From an uncultured Bacilli bacterium (GTDB taxonomy: Bacteria > Bacillota_I > Bacilli_A > RF39 > UBA660), in contig CANPZG010000006.1 of the NCBI GenBank assembly GCA_947588765.1, positions 1 to 41,903 of the forward strand: 41,903 bases of DNA, given 5' to 3'. The notes beneath the pieces are model-generated. The model did no database searches, was not told the DNA's origin, and saw only the letters and a program-made list of their open reading frames with translations. The translations under genes and the position numbers were made by a program. Shown here one piece after another: positions 33,423 to 40,390 of the stretch (its first letter is position 1; each line of letters opens with the position of its first letter).

Positions 33423-33488
33423 ATGTTACCCGTTAGGTAACACCTACATTTTGGAAGGTGCTACGCCATTAGGCTAGCATCATTTTTT
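33423..33488 (+). ncRNA. Putative small antitoxin RNA (about 66 nt), convergent to the hydrophobic peptide gene
   Basis: It starts about 7 bases after a good promoter. A 5' hairpin, GTTACC, CGTTA, GGTAAC (33425-33441), is followed by a terminator hairpin, TGCTA with bulged C then GCC, ATTA, GGCTAGCA (33459-33479), and six Ts ending at 33488. The RNA carries TAGGTAACA and GGAAGGTGCTAC. Both are nearly repeated in direct orientation at 33642-33650 and 33626-33637, where they are transcribed on the other strand in the leader of the peptide mRNA. Two antisense contacts plus the shared terminator resemble RNA II of the Enterococcus par locus. Confidence 0.6.
33434..33464. repeat. Left direct repeats of the peptide/RNA locus
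   Basis: TAGGTAACA (33434-33442) equals 33642-33650, and GGAAGGTGCTAC (33453-33464) matches 33626-33637 at 11 of 12 positions. The order of the two elements is swapped between the sides. Confidence 0.7.
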
Positions 33489-33555
33489 ATGCCAATCGTA
33501 GAATAACTATGATTAACAAAATTATAATTACTAAGAGTAAATAATCTCTGTTCAT
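33487..33555 (-). CDS. 22-codon hydrophobic peptide, putative type I toxin
   Basis: On the minus strand ATG 33555 opens MNRDY, then 14 straight hydrophobic residues (LLLVIIILLIIVIL), then RLA and TAA. A ribosome site AGGTGAT (33567-33561) sits 5 bases upstream. A seven-codon frame (MKVGDWQ, 33575-33552) contains that site and overlaps by ATGA, which would couple translation. The mRNA leader of about 97 bases comes from a promoter at 33686-33659. Size and composition fit membrane toxins of type I toxin-antitoxin loci (Fst, Ibs, TisB groups), but it lacks the charged C-terminus of Fst, so it may be a new family. Toxicity is inference. Confidence 0.55.
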   Translation of the reverse strand: MNRDYLLLVIIILLIIVILRLA

Positions 33556-33625
33556 TGCCAATCACCTACTTTCATTAACCAAAGTCGAGTTCAAAACCCC
33601 CTTAAGAAAAATTACTCATAAATGT

Positions 33626-33650
33626 GGTAGGTGCTACTAACTAGGTAACA
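33626..33650. repeat. Right direct repeats of the peptide/RNA locus
   Basis: GGTAGGTGCTAC (33626-33637) and TAGGTAACA (33642-33650), the partners of the left copies. They fall in the first 30 bases of the minus-strand peptide mRNA, where they read as the complement of the small RNA. Confidence 0.7.
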
Positions 33651-33658
33651 AATACTCT

Positions 33659-33686
33659 ATTATAGAATATAAAAATAATAAATCAA
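33659..33686 (-). promoter_or_regulatory. Promoter of the hydrophobic peptide mRNA
   Basis: On the minus strand TTGATT (33686-33681) and TATAAT (33664-33659) are spaced 16 bp. The start should be near 33652, giving an mRNA with the antisense target sequences right at its 5' end. Confidence 0.65.
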
Positions 33687-33771
33687 GCACTTCGACAAAA
33701 CTAGAAATTATTCGACATAAATTTTTAGTTTTTTTCATATTGTAAACTTTAGTAAAATTAAAAATCACCCC

Positions 33772-33798
33772 TTGATATATATATATATATAGTAAAAT
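33772..33798 (+). promoter_or_regulatory. Promoter of surface protein C with a (TA)n spacer
   Basis: TTGATA (33772-33777) and TAAAAT (33793-33798) are 15 bp apart, and the region from 33775 to 33790 is eight AT units. Fifteen bp is shorter than optimal; one more TA unit would make 17. The tract therefore sits where slippage would switch promoter strength. AGGTGG at 33809-33814 serves ATG 33824. Confidence 0.6.
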
Positions 33799-33823
33799 AA
33801 GGAAAAATAGGTGGTTTGATAAA

Positions 33824-35977
33824 ATGAAAAATAGAAAAAAGGAAATAACATTGTTAGTAATAGGAATATTAGTGTTAGTAAGTATGATAGTAGGAGCAAC
33901 ATATGCTTTCTTTAAAGCTCAAATAGGACCAGCAGCAAACTTTAATATAAATGCAACAACAGGCACAACAGATAATTTAACGTTCTCTACAGATGATGAT
34001 ATTATTTTAAATATAACGGCAGATAATCTAGGAAGAGAAAACGGTGATTACTCAAAATCAACAAAAGCCCGAGCCAGATTAATAAAAAGTAATACTAGCG
34101 AAAGTACTACAGCCAATTATAATATCTATCTCTTAATAGAAGAAAATGAATTAGAGTATTCAAGTTATACGAAAGAAGGACAACCAGAATTAAGATTCAT
34201 GAGTAAAGAAGAAAAAGAAGATGCCAATTTAGAAGAATATACAGGAGTACCAGAATTAGTATTAAGTGTCAAAAAAGGAGGTAAAGAACAACAAATAAGC
34301 AAAAGATTAACAGCAACAGATGGAGGATATGATATAACAGAAGCAGAAGGGTTGTATGCAATAGGAGAAAATGTTGAAATAGTATCAAATGGAGATGTAA
34401 CAGATGAATGGGAAATAACAGTAACATTTAAGAATTTAGAATATAATCAACAATTAAATACGGGAAGAAGTTTAAAAGGGAAGATAATAATCACAGCTGA
34501 AAAATTACTTTATGAAATAAATAATGCAGATGAATTAAAACAATTAAGTAGTGAGGTAAATGGAGGAGATAGTAAAGAAGGCAAATACTATGTCTTAACT
34601 AACAATATAGATTTAGGAGAACACCAAGACGGAGTAAGTAATTTTACTCCAATTGGAACAAATGATAATAGATTTAAAGGAAACTTTAATGGCGATAAAT
34701 ATACAATAAGTAATTTATATATAAGTGGTATAGAGAATGCAGGATTATTTGGATATGTAGAAAATACTAATATATCTAATTTAACAATAAACGGAGATAT
34801 AAATGCGACTAAAGATGCCGGTGGTTTAATATGTTATGCCTATGGAGAAGCAATAATTAGTAATATTAATAATTATGTTAATTTAAGTAGTCAAAAAAAT
34901 ATCGGAACAATAAGTGGAATTATTGGAATAACGCAAGATAATTCAAACGTTATTATAGAAAATGTATTAAATAATGGAATTATAACTACAGTTTTAAATG
35001 ATGGCAATGCTGCAGGTATAATTGGAAGAGCAAATTATTCTACGATAAAAATTTTAAATGCAACGAATAACCAAAGCATACATTATTTACAAAATGGTAA
35101 TTTTGCTGGTTTGGTTGCTTATTCTTATAATAGTAATATAATAATTAAAAATAGTAAAAATATTGGTCAAGAGATAAAACGTGATGATGGTGATTCAAGT
35201 GCAATGGTGGGTGGATTATTTGCTTTAAGTGAAAATTCACAAATAATAATTGAAAAATCTTATAATATATCAAATATTATAAATGCTGGATATTCTGGCG
35301 GAATAATTTCTGTTACTAATTCAAACTCAAAAATAATAATAAATCAATGCTATAATATAGGAAATATAACTTCTACTGCATTACATTTGGGATCAGCTTT
35401 AACTTTAGGTGGTTTATTAAGTTATAATGGTTATGGGGCAAATGCTTATATATTTAATAGCTATAATAAAGGAAATATATCCTACAAAGAAGAACGCGAT
35501 GGTCAACTTGGTGGGCTTGTTGGTCATGTATATACTACAGATCAGACTGTTACCAATACCAAAACATTTATATATAATAGCTACAATAAAGGAAACATTG
35601 ATGGTAGTAATTATAGTGATGCAAATGGAATAATTTATGATAATAAAGCGTTTCAACTAGATATAAATAATGTATATAATATTGGTTTCTTAAATGGTAC
35701 TAAAAAATATGGCATAGGAATTACTAACTCTTCAAATAAAAATATTGAAAATGCGTATTATTTAAGTGGAGAAGAAATTACTGGAAGTAATAAGTCTAAT
35801 ATTGGAATATCTAAATCTGAAAGTGAAATAAAGGGATTAACTGATACATTAAATAGTAATGTCGAAGAATTAAATAAATTAACAATAGAAGATTTAAAAA
35901 ATGATTTTCCAGATTTTGAATTAAAATTTGATAGATGGAAACTTGGTGACGATGGATATCCAACTTTAGATTTTTAA
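33824..35977 (+). CDS. Surface protein C: SipW-type signal, TasA/camelysin-like N-domain, GLUG-type beta-helix
   Basis: 717 residues. A signal helix (LLVIGILVLVSMIVG, then ATYAFFKA) is followed by the beta-rich domain shared with proteins A and B (TTDNLTF, ADNLGRE, LEYSSY, DEWEITVTFKNL, QQLNTGRS) to about residue 230. From about residue 235 comes a right-handed beta-helix-like region beginning YYVLTNNIDLGEH, FTPIGT and FKGNFNGDKYTISNLYI, with repeats such as AGLFGYVENTNISNLTING and Gly-rich GLUG-like turns. It ends in DDGYPTLDF, common in GLUG proteins. No LPXTG. Likely an adhesin-like exported protein. It has no adjacent XRE gene; its promoter holds a dinucleotide tract instead. Confidence 0.8.
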   Translation: MKNRKKEITLLVIGILVLVSMIVGATYAFFKAQIGPAANFNINATTGTTDNLTFSTDDDIILNITADNLGRENGDYSKSTKARARLIKSNTSESTTANYNIYLLIEENELEYSSYTKEGQPELRFMSKEEKEDANLEEYTGVPELVLSVKKGGKEQQISKRLTATDGGYDITEAEGLYAIGENVEIVSNGDVTDEWEITVTFKNLEYNQQLNTGRSLKGKIIITAEKLLYEINNADELKQLSSEVNGGDSKEGKYYVLTNNIDLGEHQDGVSNFTPIGTNDNRFKGNFNGDKYTISNLYISGIENAGLFGYVENTNISNLTINGDINATKDAGGLICYAYGEAIISNINNYVNLSSQKNIGTISGIIGITQDNSNVIIENVLNNGIITTVLNDGNAAGIIGRANYSTIKILNATNNQSIHYLQNGNFAGLVAYSYNSNIIIKNSKNIGQEIKRDDGDSSAMVGGLFALSENSQIIIEKSYNISNIINAGYSGGIISVTNSNSKIIINQCYNIGNITSTALHLGSALTLGGLLSYNGYGANAYIFNSYNKGNISYKEERDGQLGGLVGHVYTTDQTVTNTKTFIYNSYNKGNIDGSNYSDANGIIYDNKAFQLDINNVYNIGFLNGTKKYGIGITNSSNKNIENAYYLSGEEITGSNKSNIGISKSESEIKGLTDTLNSNVEELNKLTIEDLKNDFPDFELKFDRWKLGDDGYPTLDF

Positions 35978-35980
35978 TGC

Positions 35981-36009
35981 TTTACTTTAATTCTAAAAAT
36001 AGGTATAAT
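35981..36009 (+). promoter_or_regulatory. Promoter of rubrerythrin
   Basis: TTTACT (35981-35986) and TATAAT (36004-36009) are spaced 17 bp; AGGAGG at 36021-36026 precedes ATG 36032. Confidence 0.7.
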
Positions 36010-36031
36010 ATTTATGTATTAGGAGGTAAAA

Positions 36032-36571
36032 ATGGAATTAAAAGGAAGTAAGACTGAAGCAAATTTAATGGCTGCTTTCGCTGGTGAAAGTCAAGCTCGT
36101 AATAAATATACTTATTATGCTTCACAAGCTCGTAAAGATGGTTACGAACAAATTGCAGCAATTTTTGAAGAAACTGCTGCTAATGAAAAGGAACATGCAA
36201 AAATGTGGTTCAAAGAATTACATGATGGTAAAGTCCCTGAAACATTAGAAAACTTAAAAGATGCTGCTAATGGCGAAAATTATGAATGGACAGATATGTA
36301 TGCTGAATTCGCTAAAGTAGCTAAAGAAGAAGGATTTACAAGAATTGCTAATTTATTTGAAGGTGTTGCTAAAATTGAAAAAGAACACGAAGAAAGATAT
36401 CGTAAATTAATCGATAATATTGAAAATAAATTAGTATTTAGTAAAGATGGCGATGCTATTTGGATTTGCCGTAACTGTGGTCATGTTGTTATTGGTAAAG
36501 AAGCTCCACTTGTTTGTCCAGTATGTGCTCATCCACAAAGTTATTTCGAATTAAAAAAAGAAAATTATTAA
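36032..36571 (+). CDS. rbr: Rubrerythrin
   Basis: 179 residues. A non-haem di-iron protein that reduces peroxide in anaerobes. The ferritin-like domain has [15 protein letters not shown], an [15 protein letters not shown] motif and a second [18 protein letters not shown] motif supplying the iron ligands. A C-terminal rubredoxin-like site has two CxxC pairs (CRNCGH and CPVCAHP). Supports an anaerobic or microaerobic host. Own promoter and terminator, so a single-gene unit. Codon use is regular and looks highly expressed. Confidence 0.97.
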   Translation: MELKGSKTEANLMAAFAGESQARNKYTYYASQARKDGYEQIAAIFEETAANEKEHAKMWFKELHDGKVPETLENLKDAANGENYEWTDMYAEFAKVAKEEGFTRIANLFEGVAKIEKEHEERYRKLIDNIENKLVFSKDGDAIWICRNCGHVVIGKEAPLVCPVCAHPQSYFELKKENY

Positions 36572-36576
36572 AAATT

Positions 36577-36608
36577 AACAACTCTTTGAAATTGAGAGTT
36601 GTTTTTTT
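36577..36608. terminator. Bidirectional terminator after rbr
   Basis: AACAACTCT (36577-36585) pairs with AGAGTTGTT (36595-36603), followed by seven Ts. The facing minus-strand gene ends inside the T tract. Confidence 0.85.
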
Positions 36609-37056
36609 ATCTATTTAACATAAATAATACAGCACCAAGAACAAAACCAACGACTATTGCTAAAATAATAATTATTACAGCATTAGTAAATCCAGCAATA
36701 TCCATAGATTGATCTTCTTTATAAGTACTTGGCATATTGGGATTTCTTAAACTTCTAACTTGAACATTTTCTTGTGCTTTTTTTGTACTTTCGGCAACTA
36801 AATTGGTTAAGGTATCAATAATTAATTTAGATCCTACCGTATTTGATGTTGAAGCTTTATTAATTATTTCTTTTCCTTTGGTGGCAATTTCTAGGATTCT
36901 ATCATCTGGTTGATTGGGAGAATTTAAAACTACTTGGGCAGCATCCCAATATTCATTAACAAAACTTAGAATAAAATTTTCTTCGTTGGGAGTTAGGGAA
37001 CTATTGGCAATAATTCTAAGCATTTCGGTAATTTTTTCATCATATGCTACTTCCAT
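36607..37056 (-). CDS. Tail-anchored small protein of unknown function
   Basis: 149 residues. A helical cytoplasmic part (MEVAYDEKITEMLRIIANSSL, then FVNEYWDAAQVVLNS and GSKLIIDTLTNLVAESTKK), a Pro/Ser-rich link, and a single C-terminal membrane span (AVIIIILAIVVGFVLGAVLFML) ending NR. AGGAG is upstream of ATG 37056. Family not recognised. Topology suggests a tail-anchored protein facing the cytoplasm. Confidence 0.7.
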   Translation of the reverse strand: MEVAYDEKITEMLRIIANSSLTPNEENFILSFVNEYWDAAQVVLNSPNQPDDRILEIATKGKEIINKASTSNTVGSKLIIDTLTNLVAESTKKAQENVQVRSLRNPNMPSTYKEDQSMDIAGFTNAVIIIILAIVVGFVLGAVLFMLNR

Positions 37057-37151
37057 ATTATTCTCCTATTATCTTAATTTTATCATTTTTTAAATTGAAA
37101 GACAATTGTTTTTCTTGAATATTTATTGTAATATATTAACTGGAGATTTAA

Positions 37152-38444
37152 ATGAAGAAGTTATTAGATGAAAATTTTATTATCGAATTATCAAAAAAGA
37201 AAAACGAAACCGATTGGATGCGTGATTTTCGAATTAAATCTTTTAAAGAGTTTATGAGGCAAGGTCAACCTAAATTTGGCCCTAAAATAGATATTAATTT
37301 TGATGATATTCTTTATTATAAAGATAAGAGTAATGAACTAACTAATAACTGGGATAAAGTAGATAGTAATGTCAGAGATACATTTTGTAATCTAGGTGTT
37401 ATTAGAGCAGAAGAAAAATATTTAGATGGAGTTACTAATCAATATGAAAGTGAAGTAATATATCATAATCAAAAAACTAATAAAGATATTATCTTTACAA
37501 GTACGGATGATGCCTTACAAAAATATCCGGAACTTTTCCAAAAATATTTTAATAATTTAGTTAAATATAATGAAAATAAATATACGGCTTTAAATGGAGC
37601 AGTTTGGAGTGGAGGAAGTTTTATTTATATTCCACCATATACGAAATTAGATCGACCACTTCAAAGTTATTTTAGGATTGATAGTGAGGCTTTAGGTCAA
37701 TTCGAAAGAACGATTATTATTGTTGATGAAGGCGCTGAACTAGAATATATTGAAGGTTGTACGGCGAGAGTTAATAACAGTTTGTCTCTTCATGCTGGAG
37801 TTGTAGAAATCTATGTTGGTAAAAATGCTAAATGTCGTTACTCAACAATTCAAAACTGGTCTACCAGTGTTTATAATTTAGTAACTAAAAGAGCTATAGT
37901 GGAAGAAAATGGTCGCATGGAATGGGTTGATGGTAATATTGGTAGTGGTATAACGATGAAATATCCGTCATGTATTTTAAAAGGAGATAACTCAAGTGGT
38001 AACTCTTTAAGTATTGCTTATGCAAAAAATAATCAAAAATTAGATGCTGGAGCGAAAATGATTCATTTAGGTAAAAATACGAAAAGTAATATCTTAAGTA
38101 AATCAATTGCTTTAGAAGGTGGGATGAGTAATTATCGGGGGACCGTTTTTATTGGCAAGAACGCGACGAATAGTCATGCCACCGTTAAATGTGATACGAT
38201 TATTTTAGATGAAGATAGTCGAAGTTATACTTATCCTAAAAATACAGTGCAAAATACTAGTAGTGTTATTGAACACGAAGCTGTAGTATCAAAAGTAAGT
38301 GGCGAAAAATTATTTTATTTGATGAGCCAAGGTTTAAGTGAAGAAAAAGCTAAAGAATTATTAATATTAGGTTTTATATCAGACTTTAAGAAAAGTCTTC
38401 CAATGGAATATGCTGTCGAATTAAATCGACTTTTGAAGGAATAA
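37152..38444 (+). CDS. sufB: Fe-S cluster assembly scaffold SufB
   Basis: 430 residues, beta-helix scaffold of the SUF system. Signature stretches include GAVWSGGSFIYIPPYTKLDRPLQSYFRI, RTIIIVDEGAELEYIEGCTA, LHAGVVEIYVG, CRYSTIQNWS, KYPSCILKG and a C-terminal EHEAVVSKVSGEKLFYLMSQGLSEEKA. These fit SufB better than SufD. A promoter with TTGTTT (37106-37111), 17 bp and TAATAT (37129-37134) lies upstream, and GGAG serves ATG 37152. No sufC, sufD, sufS or sufU is adjacent, and a terminator follows, so sufB stands alone, unlike the usual Firmicutes sufCDSUB operon. Confidence 0.9.
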   Translation: MKKLLDENFIIELSKKKNETDWMRDFRIKSFKEFMRQGQPKFGPKIDINFDDILYYKDKSNELTNNWDKVDSNVRDTFCNLGVIRAEEKYLDGVTNQYESEVIYHNQKTNKDIIFTSTDDALQKYPELFQKYFNNLVKYNENKYTALNGAVWSGGSFIYIPPYTKLDRPLQSYFRIDSEALGQFERTIIIVDEGAELEYIEGCTARVNNSLSLHAGVVEIYVGKNAKCRYSTIQNWSTSVYNLVTKRAIVEENGRMEWVDGNIGSGITMKYPSCILKGDNSSGNSLSIAYAKNNQKLDAGAKMIHLGKNTKSNILSKSIALEGGMSNYRGTVFIGKNATNSHATVKCDTIILDEDSRSYTYPKNTVQNTSSVIEHEAVVSKVSGEKLFYLMSQGLSEEKAKELLILGFISDFKKSLPMEYAVELNRLLKE

Positions 38445-38445
38445 T

Positions 38446-38470
38446 TGCAGTTTTTGAAAAACTGCATTTT
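38446..38470 (+). terminator. Terminator after sufB
   Basis: TGCAGTTTTT (38446-38455), G, AAAAACTGCA (38457-38466), then TTTT. A close copy, TGCAATTTTT, C, AAAAACTGCA, lies at 38509-38529 just before ssb and may attenuate or insulate it. Confidence 0.75.
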
Positions 38471-38508
38471 ATATACCGTAATTTTTAATATTTTTGAGTA
38501 ATTTTTTT

Positions 38509-38529
38509 TGCAATTTTTCAAAAACTGCA
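38509..38529. repeat. Second copy of the sufB-terminator inverted repeat
   Basis: TGCAATTTTT, C, AAAAACTGCA. It differs from 38446-38466 by one arm base and the centre base. No T tail follows, so it is not a standard terminator on the plus strand. Confidence 0.6.
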
Positions 38530-38586
38530 GTTTGAATATCAAATAAAAATTTGGTATTTTGATAGCGAAAGGAGGAATTAAATATT

Positions 38587-38937
38587 TTGAACCAAGTTAT
38601 TTTGGTTGGTCGATTAGTAGAAAATCCCACTGTTACCGAAACAGAAAATGGGAAAAAGTATACATCGATTAATCTCGCAGTACCTCGTAGTTTTAAAGGA
38701 CCAGATGGCACATATGAAACAGATTTTATTCGTTGTGTCCTTTGGAATGGTGTAGCTGCAAATACTTCAGAATATTGCAAAATGGGGGATGTGGTTGGAA
38801 TTAAAGGCCGCTTGCAAAATCGTAAGTATGAAAATAAAGAAAATGAAACGAAATATATTACTGAAGTAATTGCGGAACGCGTTACCTTTCTCTCATCCAA
38901 AAAAAGTGATGAGACCAAAAATAAAGTTCCCGAGTAA
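38587..38937 (+). CDS. ssb: Short single-stranded DNA-binding protein with TTG start
   Basis: 116 residues, one OB-fold: MNQVILVGRLVENPTVTETENGKKYTSINLAVPRSF, then FIRCVLWNGVAANTSEYCKMGDVVGIKGRLQNRKYE and VIAERVTFL. TTG 38587 is the only start giving the canonical SSB N-terminus; AAGGAGG (38569-38575) lies 11 bases upstream, rather far. The tail is basic and mixed (SSKKSDETKNKVPE) and lacks the acidic DDDLPF-like tip through which house-keeping SSB recruits partners. It may be an accessory SSB; the main ssb is presumably elsewhere. Confidence 0.88.
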   Translation: MNQVILVGRLVENPTVTETENGKKYTSINLAVPRSFKGPDGTYETDFIRCVLWNGVAANTSEYCKMGDVVGIKGRLQNRKYENKENETKYITEVIAERVTFLSSKKSDETKNKVPE

Positions 38938-38958
38938 TTAAAGTTTACTCTTGGTGGA

Positions 38959-38979
38959 ATATCCACATATTGTGAATAT
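38959..38979. promoter_or_regulatory. Inverted repeat upstream of the third XRE gene
   Basis: ATATCCACA (38959-38967), TAT, TGTGAATAT (38971-38979), with one arm mismatch. Each arm resembles a DnaA box (TTATCCACA) at one or two mismatches. It could equally be the operator of the XRE gene that starts 37 bases downstream. Confidence 0.45.
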
Positions 38980-39016
38980 AAATAGCTATACTAATTGTTG
39001 AAAAGAGGTATAGCGA

Positions 39017-39367
39017 ATGTTACTTGGTAGTAGATTGAAGGAAGCACGAAGAAAAGCGGGACTTACTCAAAGTGAACTTGGTAAGAAGGTTGGTGTTAGT
39101 AAATCAGCAATTTGTAGTTATGAAAAAGAAACTAGAAATCCTACTTTAGATACAATTTATGATTTCGTAGAAGTTCTAGGAGTACCTTCTGATTACTTAA
39201 TAGGAGCAGATGTCATAGTTCAAATTGATGAAACACCAGAACATCGTGCTTTAACTAAAGAAGAAATGAAGTTTATTGAAATTTTAAGAAAAGATGAAGT
39301 AATATACGAAATGCTTTTCGAAGATGGTAAACGTGGTTCCGATTTAGTTAAACAAAAATTAAGCTAA
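39017..39367 (+). CDS. XRE-family transcriptional regulator
   Basis: 116 residues. A classic Cro/CI domain: LGSRLKEARRKAGLTQSELGKKVGVSKSAICSYEKETRNPTLDTIYDFVEVLGVPSDYLIG. A C-terminal acidic helix follows (RALTKEEMKFIEILRKDEVIYEML). GAAAAGAGG precedes ATG 39017. It is not divergent to a surface protein, unlike the other two XRE genes; its target is unknown, perhaps itself or ssb. Confidence 0.9.
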   Translation: MLLGSRLKEARRKAGLTQSELGKKVGVSKSAICSYEKETRNPTLDTIYDFVEVLGVPSDYLIGADVIVQIDETPEHRALTKEEMKFIEILRKDEVIYEMLFEDGKRGSDLVKQKLS

Positions 39368-39401
39368 CAATACTCTAAAAGCAGTAATTTGTTAGCTTTT
39401 T
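39361..39401. terminator. Bidirectional terminator overlapping two convergent stops
   Basis: AAGCTAACAA (39361-39370) pairs with TTGTTAGCTT (39389-39398), with an inner TACT/AGTA pairing, then Ts. It includes the stops of both the XRE gene and the minus-strand gene. Confidence 0.75.
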
Positions 39402-40299
39402 GTTTGACTAATTTTTGAACGTCTTTTAATTCTTTGGAATAAGTTTCTTTATATTTATTTTTATCTTCATTAACAATAAAGAAATAATCTAATAATTTTA
39501 TTGTAATAATTTCATCCATTGGTAATGTAGCGATACCATTAGTTTTTAATTTTAAATTAATAATATAATTATATATTTCTTTATCTATATTAGTTAATGT
39601 ATCTTTATGGGCTAATAAATAATAATAGCCATCAATAAATAAAGTTTCAATTATTAATGGTTTATAACTAATAAATTCCTTACTAGTTAAAGAAAATTCC
39701 TCTACTATATTAAACAAATCATCATTTTCATATAATAACTTTAAAAATATTTCATCTTTTATATTAGTTTCAACATAATTACAATAATTATTTAAAGTTA
39801 TTAGCATATTTTTTAATCTTTGCGTAATTAATTCATAATTTTTAAAAGGTTCATACCAAGAATTAATCCACGGAATATCTTCATAAACAGCTGCATTATT
39901 ATCAATTATTTCTCTTAAATGGGCATCAAAAACAATATGAAAATATTTTTGAACTAAATAAAAGGAAAGAGCTTCATCTTCAGTAATTTTTTCTAATAAA
40001 GTATCAATAGGTAATGTTTGCACCATTTCTAAAAAGTTTTTTTCTTCAAAAACATAATCACTTACAACATCCCCATAGTTATAATTATAAAGAATAATAT
40101 GTATTAAATTGCGGACTTTTTTATAACTGAATTTATAATCATTGATAATATAAGGCACAATTAAATCAATATAGTATTCATCAGTTAAAACCTTGCCAAT
40201 ATTGCCCTCTAAAGAAGGACGCTTTTTACTTAAAGTTGCAACTGTAGCCAGTAAATACTTTAATTCTTTTTCAATATTATCATCAATTACTAAATCCAT
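39364..40299 (-). CDS. Uncharacterised helical protein
   Basis: 311 residues, mainly helical, rich in Tyr, Asn and Ile (DEYYIDLIVPYIINDYKFSYKKVRNLIHIILYNYNYGD, then LVQKYFHIVFDAHLREIIDNNAAVYEDIPWIN). No signal, no confident membrane span, no motif I recognise. It overlaps the convergent XRE stop by 4 bases. Function unknown. Confidence 0.75.
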   Translation of the reverse strand: MDLVIDDNIEKELKYLLATVATLSKKRPSLEGNIGKVLTDEYYIDLIVPYIINDYKFSYKKVRNLIHIILYNYNYGDVVSDYVFEEKNFLEMVQTLPIDTLLEKITEDEALSFYLVQKYFHIVFDAHLREIIDNNAAVYEDIPWINSWYEPFKNYELITQRLKNMLITLNNYCNYVETNIKDEIFLKLLYENDDLFNIVEEFSLTSKEFISYKPLIIETLFIDGYYYLLAHKDTLTNIDKEIYNYIINLKLKTNGIATLPMDEIITIKLLDYFFIVNEDKNKYKETYSKELKDVQKLVKQKANKLLLLEYC

Positions 40300-40390
40300 A
40301 ATTCACCCATATAGGTAATATTAATATCATAAATTACTATTTTTGGCAAGAAAAGATTTATTATTTCATATAATTTTTTAGGTGAAGTAA

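Noticed and set aside
33383-33823. Riboswitch or T-box leader for surface protein C
   Set aside because: The terminator at 33458-33488 is over 300 bases from the gene, a separate promoter lies at 33772, and the symmetric repeats with an opposing promoter fit an antisense pair better.
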